The notes: a model not told the origin generated them from the letters alone. DNA of 64,000 nt from Pseudomonadota bacterium (GCA_036141575.1 JAYZXF010000006.1:62001-126000); one strand, 5' to 3'; positions 43,373 through 51,480 are shown, counted from the first letter of the stretch. A program made the numbers and translations.

Positions 43373-46315
43373 ATGCGCATGCCATCTGAAGATAAAATTT
43401 ATGATCTTGGTTCTAATCTACTTCAAAACGCCTCAGAAGATAAAAAAGGCTTTTCTTTTGGAGGTTGGACACAGTCACTTCTCAATCGCATGATGGACAA
43501 CGAACCTTTCCGTGTGGCAGCACTCCGCTTTACTGATGTTGCCCCAACTCTCCGTAACGACAAAGAATTTATGGAACACCTCAGTGCCTACTTTAGTGAT
43601 GTAGGCGGCCTAAAAGGCTTTATTGGTGATGGCGTTCCAGCGAAAGGCCTACTTGGTAAAATTATTGCCCCAATTGGCCGTAAAAACATTAAAGGCATGG
43701 CAAAATCATTCATCGCAGGCGAGACCATTGATGATGGCCTTAAAACACTCGAAGACCTCCACAAGCGCAACCTAGCTGGTAGCATTGACATCCTTGGTGA
43801 AGCCGTGATTTCTAAGGCAGAAGCTGAAGAATTTACTAGGGCTTACCATGATGCGATTGACGCCTTTGCAAAACATACAAGCCAATGGGACGCGCCTGAT
43901 TTTCCAGAGCATGACAGCCTTGGCCCAATTGCACGTGCAAACCTCTCCGTTAAGCTCAGCGCACTTTATGAACACGTGTCTCCACGCGCACATGCGCACA
44001 GTGTAGAGGTTCTAACTGAACGCTTTGGTAAACTTCTACGCCACGCTCAAGAAAAGAACGTTTACCTCCATATTGATGTAGAGCAGTTCAGCCTTCTACC
44101 AATTACATTTGAAGTCTTTGAAAATGTACTCATGGCAGAAGACCTACGTGACTACATGCATGTGGGTATTGTGTGCCAAGCATACCTGCGTGAAAGTGAA
44201 GACTTCCTTGATAAATTGATTGACCTTGCCAAGCGTCGTAAAACACCATTTAGCATTCGCCTTGTTAAAGGGGCTTATTGGGACTTTGAACAAGCCTACG
44301 CTGAACAAATGGACTGGCCATGCCCAGTGTTTGACCAGAAGGAAGAAACAGACGCAAACTTTGAGAAACTCACTGTTAAACTCATTAACGCCTTCCCTCA
44401 CCTGCGCCCTTGCATTGGGAGCCACAACGCACGCTCACTCAGCGTTGCCATTGCTGCTGCTGAACAAAAAGGCCTGAAGAGCGAAGACTTAGAGTTCCAG
44501 TGTCTATACGGTATGGCTGAGCCTTTCCGTAACGCCATGCGTAACATGGGTTACCGCACACGTGTGTACTGCCCAGTGGGTGAATTTATTCCAGGGATGA
44601 GCTACCTTGTGCGCCGCCTGCTTGAGAACACAGCCAACCAGTCGTTCCTACGTATGCACGGCCATGATGCAACGCCTCTTAAAGAGCTTATGAAAAAGCC
44701 TGAGCTTGCAGCGACAACAACACTTACTGGTGAAGTTGACACCAACCGCTTTATTAACCACGCCCTTAAAGATTTCTCAAGAGAAGACCATCGTGTGCAA
44801 GCAGTAGCCGCTCTTGAAAAAGGCGCAAAGCAACACCCAATTAAGGTTCAACCTGTTATTGGCGGTAAGGCCCTTTCAGGTGGTGATGTGCTGCGTCACA
44901 TCTGCCCGTGGCAATCTCACACAACAACAACGGATGTACACTGCGCCTCAACGAAAGATGTAGATGCAGCAGTTTCTCTCTCTAAAGGCGCTATGAAAGA
45001 ATGGCGTGACCTTGGCGCGAAAGGCCGTGGTGAAATCCTACGCAAAGCTGCAGACATGTGCGCTGAGCGTTGGGACGAGCTTTTTGCCCTGCAAGTGTTT
45101 GAATCTGGTAAAGATTGGGCACATGCGGATGCCGATATTGCTGAAGGTATCGACTTTATGCGCTACTACGCAGATGAAATGGAAACACTGAACAGCAAGT
45201 TCCAACCAAACAGCGTTTGGGGTGAAGCCAACAACACAGTTTACGAACCACGTGGCATTACAGCGGTTATTGCCCCATGGAACTTCCCGTTTGCAATTAG
45301 CGCAGGAATGACAACAGCAGCCCTTGCCGCTGGTAACCCGGTTATTTACAAGAGTGCAGAGCAAACAAGTGCCAACGGTAAGGCACTCATTGAGATTCTC
45401 CATGCTGCTGGCGTACCAAAGAACGTACTGCACTTTATTCCTGGTAAAGGTGAAGAAGTCGGTGCGCACCTTGTAGAACATAAAGATGTAGCCAATGTTG
45501 CCTTTACAGGTTCACGTGATGTTGGCCTGCACATTCTCCGTGCTGCTGGCGATACGCCTGAAGGCCAAAACCACACGAAGAAATGCATCATTGAAATGGG
45601 TGGTAAAAACGCAGTCATTATTGATAGTGACGCAGACCTTGATGAAGCCGTACCGGGCGTTGTCGATAGTGCCTTTGGTTTCCAAGGCCAAAAATGTTCT
45701 GCATGTTCACGTGTCATTGTTGTGGGTAGTGCTTATGACACCTTTGTTCAGCGCACAAGAGACATGGTCAACAGCCTTCGTGTGGGCGAGTCAAACGATC
45801 CGATCTTTGATGTCAACGCTGTAATTGATGAAGAAGCGTTTGGCAAGTGCATGGACTACATTGCCATTGGCGATAAAGATGGTAAACGCCTTGCACAAGC
45901 AACAGTACCAAAAGGTGGTCACTTTGTACCACCAACAGTGTTTACAGACCTTCCGCTGGATAGCAGACTCACAACGGAAGAAGTCTTTGGCCCTGTGCTT
46001 GCCATCTACAAAGCAGAAACAATTGAAGAAGCTGTAGAAATGGCGATGGATAACCCATACAAGCTTACTGGTGGCCTATTTAGCCGTAACCCGAAAACAA
46101 TTGAGTACGTACGTGACAACTTCCGCGTTGGTAACCTATACATCAACCGCGGCACAACAGGTGCTCTTGTGGGTCGCCAACCATTTGGTGGCGGTGGCCT
46201 TTCTGGGACAGGTACAAAAGCTGGTGGCCCAGACTACCTGCTGAACTTCCTTGAAGCACGCGTGGTGACAGAAAACACAATGCGCCGTGGTTACGCTCCG
46301 AAAGAGGACGTGTAA
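43373..46315 (+). CDS. putA: Bifunctional proline dehydrogenase / glutamate-semialdehyde dehydrogenase
   Basis: 980 residues, the short (type A) PutA without the N-terminal ribbon-helix-helix DNA-binding domain, so it should not act as its own repressor. Proline dehydrogenase half (about 40-480): IRLVKGAYWDFE and PGMSYLVRRLLENTANQSFLR, with the FAD and substrate-binding Arg pair. Aldehyde dehydrogenase half (about 510-980): VIAPWNFPF, FTGSRDVG, IEMGGKNAVI and QKCSACSR with the catalytic Cys. It oxidises proline to glutamate, feeding electrons to quinone. AAGGA lies 7 bases before the ATG. Confidence 0.97.
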   Translation: MRMPSEDKIYDLGSNLLQNASEDKKGFSFGGWTQSLLNRMMDNEPFRVAALRFTDVAPTLRNDKEFMEHLSAYFSDVGGLKGFIGDGVPAKGLLGKIIAPIGRKNIKGMAKSFIAGETIDDGLKTLEDLHKRNLAGSIDILGEAVISKAEAEEFTRAYHDAIDAFAKHTSQWDAPDFPEHDSLGPIARANLSVKLSALYEHVSPRAHAHSVEVLTERFGKLLRHAQEKNVYLHIDVEQFSLLPITFEVFENVLMAEDLRDYMHVGIVCQAYLRESEDFLDKLIDLAKRRKTPFSIRLVKGAYWDFEQAYAEQMDWPCPVFDQKEETDANFEKLTVKLINAFPHLRPCIGSHNARSLSVAIAAAEQKGLKSEDLEFQCLYGMAEPFRNAMRNMGYRTRVYCPVGEFIPGMSYLVRRLLENTANQSFLRMHGHDATPLKELMKKPELAATTTLTGEVDTNRFINHALKDFSREDHRVQAVAALEKGAKQHPIKVQPVIGGKALSGGDVLRHICPWQSHTTTTDVHCASTKDVDAAVSLSKGAMKEWRDLGAKGRGEILRKAADMCAERWDELFALQVFESGKDWAHADADIAEGIDFMRYYADEMETLNSKFQPNSVWGEANNTVYEPRGITAVIAPWNFPFAISAGMTTAALAAGNPVIYKSAEQTSANGKALIEILHAAGVPKNVLHFIPGKGEEVGAHLVEHKDVANVAFTGSRDVGLHILRAAGDTPEGQNHTKKCIIEMGGKNAVIIDSDADLDEAVPGVVDSAFGFQGQKCSACSRVIVVGSAYDTFVQRTRDMVNSLRVGESNDPIFDVNAVIDEEAFGKCMDYIAIGDKDGKRLAQATVPKGGHFVPPTVFTDLPLDSRLTTEEVFGPVLAIYKAETIEEAVEMAMDNPYKLTGGLFSRNPKTIEYVRDNFRVGNLYINRGTTGALVGRQPFGGGGLSGTGTKAGGPDYLLNFLEARVVTENTMRRGYAPKEDV

Positions 46316-46398
46316 TCACCGGCAAATGCAGTGGTTGTGGTTGCAGATATTTACTGGCCACGAACTCATATATGTCCTTTTTGTAAGAAAGTAAGAAA

Positions 46399-47271
46399 AT
46401 GAAAACGGTTGGTATTTGCGCCCCTTCAAATTGGATTCAGCCAGAACGCTTAGAGCGTGGCACCCATATTCTAAAAAGCCTCGGGGTGGACGTTAAAATC
46501 CACCCGCAGGCCCATGAACGCCATTTCCAGTGCGCAGGTACACATGAGGTTCGCGCAGCAGCCCTTATGGATCTTTATAATGATCCTGATGTCGATATCA
46601 TCATGGCTGCAGCAGGTGGGCACCGCGCCCTACACCTAATGGGTATGCTCGATTACAGTAAAGTTAATAAACCACTTATTGGCTTTAGCGATACCACAGC
46701 ACTGCTCAACGCCACTTTCCACAAAGCGGATGTTACAAACATCTACGGCCCACCCGTTGCAAGCCTAGCAGATGGATGCAATGAGCAAGACTTAGAGACT
46801 CTCAAGACCTTCCTTCATACAGGCACGCTCGACATGCATCTGCCTGCAGAGCTCCTTAAAGAAGGTCAAACAACTGAAGCAAGCCACATCATTGGCGGTA
46901 ATTTCTGCCTATTCAACAACCTGATGAACACAGACTATCAGCCTAAACTTGAAGGTGCTGTTCTTCTACTCGAAGATGACGGCGAAGCGATCCGGAACTT
47001 AGATCGCATGCTCCTGCACCTGAAAAACCAAAGTGTGTTTAATAAGGTGAACGCTGTTGTGTTTGGTGAGTTTACAGAGGTCACAGATGACGAACACACA
47101 GGCCGCCCGTTTGCCGCAGACCTCCGCAGTATTATCGTTGAACATATGCAGGACGTCCCTTGCGCAGTCTATACCAATGCGCCTTTTGGACATGGGACAA
47201 GATTGCAACCCCTCCCCATCGGACATGCACACACCCTCTTGCAGAAAAATGGCCTGTCTTTTTCTTTTTAA
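46399..47271 (+). CDS. LD-carboxypeptidase family (S66) protein
   Basis: 290 residues. GFSDTTALLNA bears the nucleophilic Ser of the Ser-Glu-His triad (family GYSD with Phe for Tyr). VLLLEDDGEAIRNLDRMLLHLK carries the Glu and GHGTRLQPLPIGHAHTL the His region. S66 peptidases trim L,D-bonds in murein tetrapeptides or degrade microcin C7 (MccF); recycling of murein is the default reading. Start ATG at 46399 without a strong ribosome site. It follows putA by 83 bases. Confidence 0.9.
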   Translation: MKTVGICAPSNWIQPERLERGTHILKSLGVDVKIHPQAHERHFQCAGTHEVRAAALMDLYNDPDVDIIMAAAGGHRALHLMGMLDYSKVNKPLIGFSDTTALLNATFHKADVTNIYGPPVASLADGCNEQDLETLKTFLHTGTLDMHLPAELLKEGQTTEASHIIGGNFCLFNNLMNTDYQPKLEGAVLLLEDDGEAIRNLDRMLLHLKNQSVFNKVNAVVFGEFTEVTDDEHTGRPFAADLRSIIVEHMQDVPCAVYTNAPFGHGTRLQPLPIGHAHTLLQKNGLSFSF

Positions 47272-47334
47272 CTTAAATTCATCATAGAGATATTTAACGT
47301 TTCAGGATTGGTGATGAAAAAAGGTGTTTTAAGG

Positions 47335-47362
47335 CTCGCCGTGTACATGCCCGTACATAAGA
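47335..47362. repeat. Intergenic hairpin element, copy E5
   Basis: GTGTAC-ATGCCC-GTACAT followed by AAG, between the S66 peptidase and the DUF1294 gene. Minus-strand reading gives GGCGAGCC then AAAACACC, also found beside copy A. Confidence 0.45.
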
Positions 47363-47399
47363 GGTGCAAAATATCTTTTTTCGCACCAATAAATGCTCT

Positions 47400-47753
47400 A
47401 TGATGAATTTAATGAATAAAAAAGACACATCTTTAGTTAAGCATATCATTGCTGTTGTGCTGGTCACAATTGCCCTGATGACAAGGATCCCACTTATTTT
47501 CTCAGTAATTCTGGCAATGAACATCATTTGCTTCCTGAGTTTTGGCTACGATAAAAAAGCAGCTAAGAAAGGTTGGGGACGCGTACCTGAGCGCACATAC
47601 CTCACACTCGGTTTCCTGAGTGCCTTCCCTGCTCTGCTTCTTGGTCGTAAAGTTTTCCGCCACAAGACAGTGAAGAAAGAGTTCATTATCCCAATGTGGG
47701 GACTGTTTATTTTGCAGGTAGGTTTAGTTGGATACTATTTATATTCTTTATAG
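47400..47753 (+). CDS. DUF1294 family small membrane protein
   Basis: 117 residues from ATG at 47400; two more ATGs follow within 12 bases and no ribosome site decides. Three or so membrane helices. The family hallmarks are FLSFGYDKKAAKKGWGRVPERTYL and RKVFRHKTVKKEF. DUF1294 proteins are inner-membrane proteins of unknown role, sometimes fused to cold-shock domains; no cold-shock domain is present here. Confidence 0.82.
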   Translation: MMNLMNKKDTSLVKHIIAVVLVTIALMTRIPLIFSVILAMNIICFLSFGYDKKAAKKGWGRVPERTYLTLGFLSAFPALLLGRKVFRHKTVKKEFIIPMWGLFILQVGLVGYYLYSL

Positions 47754-47862
47754 CAGGTCAATATTGAGCCCTGCACACCAGCATCCTCCCTACCAATAAT
47801 CGTTTTGTTTATACCTTGCAAAGGCACGGCTACATTGTAGCCTATCTTAGTTTGTGCCTTTA

Positions 47863-47912
47863 CGCTCAAAAGCCCTGAAGCTTTTGGCTCAGTTTCACTT
47901 CGCACTCTAATA
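47863..47912. repeat. Dispersed hairpin repeat, copy B
   Basis: CAAAAG-CCCTGAAG-CTTTTG hairpin (47867-47886) then GGCTCA and CGCACTCTAATA. Partner of copy A; compensatory change in the stem. Confidence 0.5.
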
Positions 47913-47944
47913 AACGAATACAGAGCTAACCCTCCCATAAAAAA

Positions 47945-47984
47945 ATCCCCCCTGTGCAGCTTAGCCTGACTGCATAGGGGGGAT
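47945..47984 (-). terminator. Terminator of the candidate structured RNA
   Basis: ATCCCCCC/GGGGGGAT outer stem with an inner TGCAG/CTGCA stem, followed on the minus strand by seven T. Confidence 0.75.
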
Positions 47985-48564
47985 CCGAACTCTCTCACAA
48001 AGAGGGTATCTTCATGAGGGCTCTCATCACTCAAGTTACGAAGTAGCTTTTACGACTGCTAGGAAAGGAGGCAAAGCTCACAGTCAGCTAGAACTTGAGT
48101 GGATTCGATTCGGCTCTGATGGTATTTTTCCGCTTTGGCGCGGTACCATCAGAGGGGTTAAGTTGGTCGGCGGGAAGGATCACCGCGAGCCCATTCGGCC
48201 AGCGCACATCCCTCCCACCTAAATTGACTTTAAACTGTGTGGGCGCTACACCACTCACCAAACAAAAGACCCTGCAGAGGCCTTTTGCTCTTTACTTGCC
48301 CTGTCGTGAGGATTCCCGCTCCTTCCGAATAAAATTCGAAAGTCGGGCACAACAACACAAGTGGCGCACACTACAAAAAACAACCCAAAGGGTTCCCGCC
48401 CTAAGAGGCGTTTTTTGGTAACAGTTTAAAGCCAGAGGCACAGAACCGACAGATTGCCGGTCTGGAATTGGGGCTACATGTGCAGCTCCCATTTGCGAAA
48501 ACAGCAGAGTATGCGCTAAAACCCAAAAAACGGGCCGCACCTCGCCAAGGGAAACATATAGCTT

Positions 48565-48583
48565 CCCCCACAAGTGCCCCCAA
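48565..48583. repeat. C5 tracts at 12-bp spacing inside the candidate RNA
   Basis: CCCCCA at 48565-48570 and TGCCCCCAA at 48575-48583, the C-tracts 12 bp apart as in the pair at 3535-3555. Possibly recombinase arm-type sites or part of the RNA fold. Confidence 0.3.
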
Positions 48584-48720
48584 GATACAGGGGCTTTCAA
48601 GTGATTTCCGCACAACATCGGCCATAACACAGGGCGCCATTCACGCCGGTTTGGTCATCGCCAATTCTAAACAGAGTTGAAATGAATGAAAAAGAATACG
48701 TGGTTATTTCGATAACCATA

Positions 48721-48749
48721 ACTATGGAACACTTTAGAAGACATGTCAA
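48721..48749 (-). promoter_or_regulatory. Sigma-70 promoter of the candidate structured RNA
   Basis: On the minus strand TTGACA (48749-48744), a 17-base spacer, then CATAGT (48726-48721). Perfect -35 and optimal spacing; start of transcription expected near 48713. No reading frame with a ribosome site follows. Confidence 0.6.
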
Positions 48750-48795
48750 GAGACTGTATGCAATTTTTATATTTTTTAAATTCCACATAGAAAAA

Positions 48796-48822
48796 ATGCC
48801 CCCTTCCAAAGGAAGAGAGCAT
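48796..48822 (-). terminator. Terminator after fliE
   Basis: 12-bp stem ATGCTCTCTTCC/GGAAGGGGGCAT (three G-U pairs), loop TTT, then TTTTTT on the minus strand. Confidence 0.8.
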
Positions 48823-48842
48823 TCTTTATGTACCACCTGTTA

Positions 48843-49139
48843 TTAAATCGGCATACGAATAATTTCTTGATACGCTTCCGTAGCTCTATCACGAACTGAA
48901 AGCATCGTTTGGAGTGTCAGATCAGCTTTGTTAACAGCATCAATGACATCCTGCACAGCTACGTTTTCACCATTTGCCAGTGCGCCTGTCATGGCTTCAG
49001 CTGTCTTTTGTGCCTGAACTGTTTCACCAACAGCATTCTTTACCATTTGGCCAAACGTTTTACCCGCTTGCTCAGTTCCAGTTGTTGGCTTTGCGCTAAT
49101 CGCATTTGCGATTTGTCCAATTGTGTTTTCAATTTTCAT
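48843..49139 (-). CDS. fliE: Flagellar hook-basal body complex protein FliE
   Basis: 98 residues, all-helical. FGQMVKNAVGETVQ and the C-terminal VIDAVNKADLTLQTMLSVRDRATEAYQEIIRMPI are the FliE signature, the end being the most conserved. FliE joins the MS-ring to the rod. Last gene of flgB-flgC-fliE, 22 bases after flgC. Confidence 0.97.
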   Translation of the reverse strand: MKIENTIGQIANAISAKPTTGTEQAGKTFGQMVKNAVGETVQAQKTAEAMTGALANGENVAVQDVIDAVNKADLTLQTMLSVRDRATEAYQEIIRMPI

Positions 49140-49161
49140 GAGTGCTCCGCCCTTCTTATTA

Positions 49162-49569
49162 TTATCTTAGAAGCTCTATTGATCTTACCATCATTTCTTT
49201 AGCAGATTCAATAGCCGTCAGGTTTGCTTCGTAAGAGCGCGTTGCAGTTCGCATGTCGGTCTGTTCCACAAATGTATCAACATTCGGGTAAAGAACAAAC
49301 CCGTTCTCGTCTGCAAGTTCATGGCTTGGGTCGTAAATTGGCTTTAGTGGCGTTTGTGTATCTTTGTACTCACGCGCAATCTTTGGCTCAACCATACCTG
49401 TTTGGCGGTTAACTTCAGCTTTAAAGGTCATCATCTGACGACGGTAAGGGCCGCCCTCTGGTGTTTGCACACTTTCAGCGTTTGCAATGTTCTCTGAAAG
49501 CATTGTCATGCGTGCTGACTGGACACGTAGTCCTGCCAGTGAAGTTTGCATGCTATCCATTAAGTCCAT
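49162..49569 (-). CDS. flgC: Flagellar basal-body rod protein FlgC
   Basis: 135 residues. The N-terminal helix MQTSLAGLRVQSARMTMLSENIANAES carries the rod/hook ANAxT-type motif (ANAES), and the C-terminus EANLTAIESAKEMMVRSIELL pairs with it. It is a proximal rod subunit. Sits between flgB and fliE in one operon driven by a sigma-54-type promoter. Confidence 0.97.
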   Translation of the reverse strand: MDLMDSMQTSLAGLRVQSARMTMLSENIANAESVQTPEGGPYRRQMMTFKAEVNRQTGMVEPKIAREYKDTQTPLKPIYDPSHELADENGFVLYPNVDTFVEQTDMRTATRSYEANLTAIESAKEMMVRSIELLR

Positions 49570-49585
49570 TTTCTACGTCCTTCCC

Positions 49586-49960
49586 TTAACGTTGTCTATT
49601 CACGACTGCACGCTGGAAACCCATATGCTTTGTCAGCAGGTTTGTCATCATGCGGTGCTGTAGTTGAATTTCGTTGAGTTTGTACATCTCTTCATCAAGC
49701 TTGACTGAGTTACCATCGTAACGCATGTGCTCTTTGCTTTCTGTCATCGCAGTTTTAAAACGGTCACCACTTCCTGGAATGTGTTTACTGTTTGTATTCT
49801 GCATTTGCAAAGTCGCTTTATTCACGCTCGCTTTAAAGTCAAGATCACGTGCTAGGTAGTTTGGTGTTTCTGCGTTTGCCACGTTTTCAGAAACAACACC
49901 CTGCCTACGAATCAAGTACTCCATACGATTGTTCATCGAGTTCATTAAGCTTGGTTTCAT
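49586..49960 (-). CDS. flgB: Flagellar basal-body rod protein FlgB
   Basis: 124 residues from ATG at 49960 (MKPSLMNSMNNRMEYLIRR), with AAGGAG 10 bases upstream; the frame is open 130 bases further but that region is promoter. VSENVANAETPNYLARDLDF is the rod-protein motif and LNEIQLQHRMMTNLLTKHMGFQRAVVNR the C-terminal helix. Between the ribosome site and the ATG a small GAGAC/GTCTC dyad overlaps the leader. First gene of flgB-flgC-fliE. Confidence 0.96.
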   Translation of the reverse strand: MKPSLMNSMNNRMEYLIRRQGVVSENVANAETPNYLARDLDFKASVNKATLQMQNTNSKHIPGSGDRFKTAMTESKEHMRYDGNSVKLDEEMYKLNEIQLQHRMMTNLLTKHMGFQRAVVNRQR

Positions 49961-50004
49961 GAGACAATGTCTCCTTTGTTTTTCTTCTCTCCGCCATTCA
50001 CTAT

Positions 50005-50019
50005 GCATAGGGTGTGCCA
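50005..50019 (-). promoter_or_regulatory. Sigma-54 promoter of flgB-flgC-fliE
   Basis: TGGCAC-ACCCT-ATGC on the minus strand: GG and GC dinucleotides ten bases apart (-24/-12). It mirrors an almost identical element on the plus strand 66 bases away. Start of flgB is 45 bases downstream. Confidence 0.75.
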
Positions 50020-50084
50020 AAACGTATTTCCTAAGTAGAACGGCGCGCCTGTGCATGCGCGCGCGTAGACACATGGCAAAAAAT

Positions 50085-50099
50085 TGGCACACCTAATGC
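50085..50099 (+). promoter_or_regulatory. Sigma-54 promoter of the flgI operon
   Basis: TGGCAC-ACCTA-ATGC, GG-N10-GC. Together with the minus-strand copy it brackets a G+C-rich palindromic stretch (GGCGCGCC, TGCATGCGCGCGCG around 50041-50066) that is a candidate binding site for a shared activator such as FlbD. Confidence 0.75.
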
Positions 50100-50131
50100 A
50101 TAGATATCCCCAAGAGAAGGAAACATAACCG

Positions 50132-50323
50132 ATGAAAACATGGATGAAACCAATGATGACCAAAGATTTCGCCCTTGAAGCTGGCCTTGTTGGCGTGATG
50201 CTGACAGGTGTTATTTTTGCTCTTGGCTTTGCTATGAGCACAAGGGAAGGTGCAACCGGTTACAGCTACTTAGATAAAGCAAATATTGCATCTCTAAGTA
50301 CAAAAGGAGGGGAAAACTCATGA
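50132..50323 (+). CDS. Small membrane protein at head of the flgI operon
   Basis: 63 residues with one hydrophobic helix (about 16-35; AGLVGVMLTGVIFALGF) and a polar tail. AAGGAAA precedes the ATG. It overlaps flgI by 4 bases (ATGA), so it is translated with it, directly after a sigma-54 promoter. Not a recognised flagellar protein; FlgA is normally beside flgI, but this is far too short. A role in basal body assembly is inferred from position only. Confidence 0.6.
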   Translation: MKTWMKPMMTKDFALEAGLVGVMLTGVIFALGFAMSTREGATGYSYLDKANIASLSTKGGENS

Positions 50324-51480
50324 CTTTAAGTTTTATTAATTTCCGTATTGATATCTTCAAACTGCTATTTGGTATCGCCATTTCAGCAGCTGCGGCAGGT
50401 ATGGTGAATGAAGTTTACGGCCAAAGCGAACCGAACGTTCGCCTGAAAGATATCGCTGATATCGAAGGTGTACGTAGTAACATGCTAATTGGTTACGGTC
50501 TTGTTGTCGGTCTAAACGGCACGGGTGATAGTGCTAACTCTATTCCATTCACACGCCAAAGCTTGGTGAGCATGTTGAACCGTTTAGGCGTCAACAGTTC
50601 TCAGGTTGAAAGCCAATTGAAGACAAAAAACGTTGCTGCCGTGATGATCACTACAGAACTGCCAGCCTTTGCTCGACAAGGGAGCAGGCTCAACATTACC
50701 GTATCATCTCTTGGTGATTCAGGATCACTGGAAGGTGGCCAACTGATTGCAACGCCAATGGTTGCGGCAGACGGTGAAACATACGCAGTGGCGCAGGGCC
50801 CTGTGATTATTGGTGGCTTTACCGCTGAAGGCGCTGCTGGAAGCATTACAAAAAACCACCCAACAACAGGATTTATTAGTGAAGGCGCAATCGTTGAACG
50901 CGAAACAGGCCATGAGCTTGCAGACCTTCAACGTCTCCGTTTTGTCCTTAAAAACCCAGATTTCACAACAGCTGTCCGTGTCACTGCTGCCCTTAACAAA
51001 GCGTTTGGTGAGCCCCTCGCCCGCACAATTGATAACGGCACAGTAGATCTCAGTGTTCCAGAAAGCCTGCGTAGCGAAATGGCGAGCATTATTCAAAAAA
51101 CAGAAAATGTGCGCGTACAACCAGATAGCATTGCCCGCGTTGTCATTGACGAGAAGACAGGCACAATTGTGATGGGTAAAGATGTGAAAATTTCACCTGT
51201 AGCCATCTCTCACTCAAACGTAACCGTTAAAATTGATGAAGGCGGCACAATGTCTCAAGCGGATGCCTTTGCCTTTGGTGGTATCTCTCAGTTTGTACCA
51301 GAAACAGACATTGCTGTGGATGAAGACGGCGGTAAGTTCTCTGTTCTCAATAGCGGTGGAAGCCTGTCAGAGCTGGTGAACGGCCTCAACACACTTGGCG
51401 TTAAGCCACGAGACATCATTTCTATCCTGCAAGCCATTAAGGCAAGCGGTGCCCTTCAAGCAGATATTCAGCTGCTGTAG
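50320..51480 (+). CDS. flgI: Flagellar P-ring protein FlgI
   Basis: 386 residues with a signal peptide (about 1-34). Mature start VRLKDIADIEGVRSNMLIGYGLVVGLNGTGDS is the FlgI signature; FTRQSLVSMLNRLGV and the closing VKPRDIISILQAIKASGALQADIQLL are also typical. Forms the P-ring around the rod in the peptidoglycan layer. AGGAGG lies 9 bases before the ATG. flgJ follows 10 bases after the stop. Confidence 0.98.
   Translation: MTLSFINFRIDIFKLLFGIAISAAAAGMVNEVYGQSEPNVRLKDIADIEGVRSNMLIGYGLVVGLNGTGDSANSIPFTRQSLVSMLNRLGVNSSQVESQLKTKNVAAVMITTELPAFARQGSRLNITVSSLGDSGSLEGGQLIATPMVAADGETYAVAQGPVIIGGFTAEGAAGSITKNHPTTGFISEGAIVERETGHELADLQRLRFVLKNPDFTTAVRVTAALNKAFGEPLARTIDNGTVDLSVPESLRSEMASIIQKTENVRVQPDSIARVVIDEKTGTIVMGKDVKISPVAISHSNVTVKIDEGGTMSQADAFAFGGISQFVPETDIAVDEDGGKFSVLNSGGSLSELVNGLNTLGVKPRDIISILQAIKASGALQADIQLL

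Larger units (their letters stand above)
47938..48713 (-). ncRNA. Candidate structured RNA of about 775 nt
   Basis: No reading frame here looks protein-like, yet the minus strand has a good promoter (48721-48749) and a strong terminator (47945-47984) about 775 bases apart. Long helices fall between: CTCTGATGGTA/TACCATCAGAG closing a CCGC/GCGG hairpin (48114-48152); ACTCAAGTT/AACTTGAGT (48030-48100); a 12-bp pairing of GGTGGGAGGGAT with ATCCTTCCCGCC (48168-48220, two G-U pairs); CAAAAGgCC/GGgTCTTTTG (48264-48286); and a 5-prime hairpin GGTTAT-CGAA-ATAACC (48699-48714). The conserved cores of tmRNA, RNase P RNA and 4.5S RNA are missing. Ends are estimated from promoter and terminator; one internal hairpin with a T-run near 48370-48390 might end a shorter form. 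Confidence 0.5.

Noticed and set aside
47735-48034. A 99-codon frame crossing copy B of the hairpin repeat
   Set aside because: It runs across a terminator and a repeat and has no ribosome site; similarity to a frame at copy A reflects the repeat, not a gene.
48292-48640. Short minus-strand frames of 79 to 112 codons within the candidate RNA
   Set aside because: Overlapping frames rich in Cys and Trp with no ribosome sites and no family pattern; the stretch is better explained by RNA helices.
47938-48713. tmRNA, two-piece tmRNA, RNase P RNA or 4.5S RNA
   Set aside because: I looked on both strands for the tmRNA 5-prime core and T-arm, a plausible tag frame, and the GAAAGTCCGG/ACAGAAA cores of RNase P RNA; none is present.
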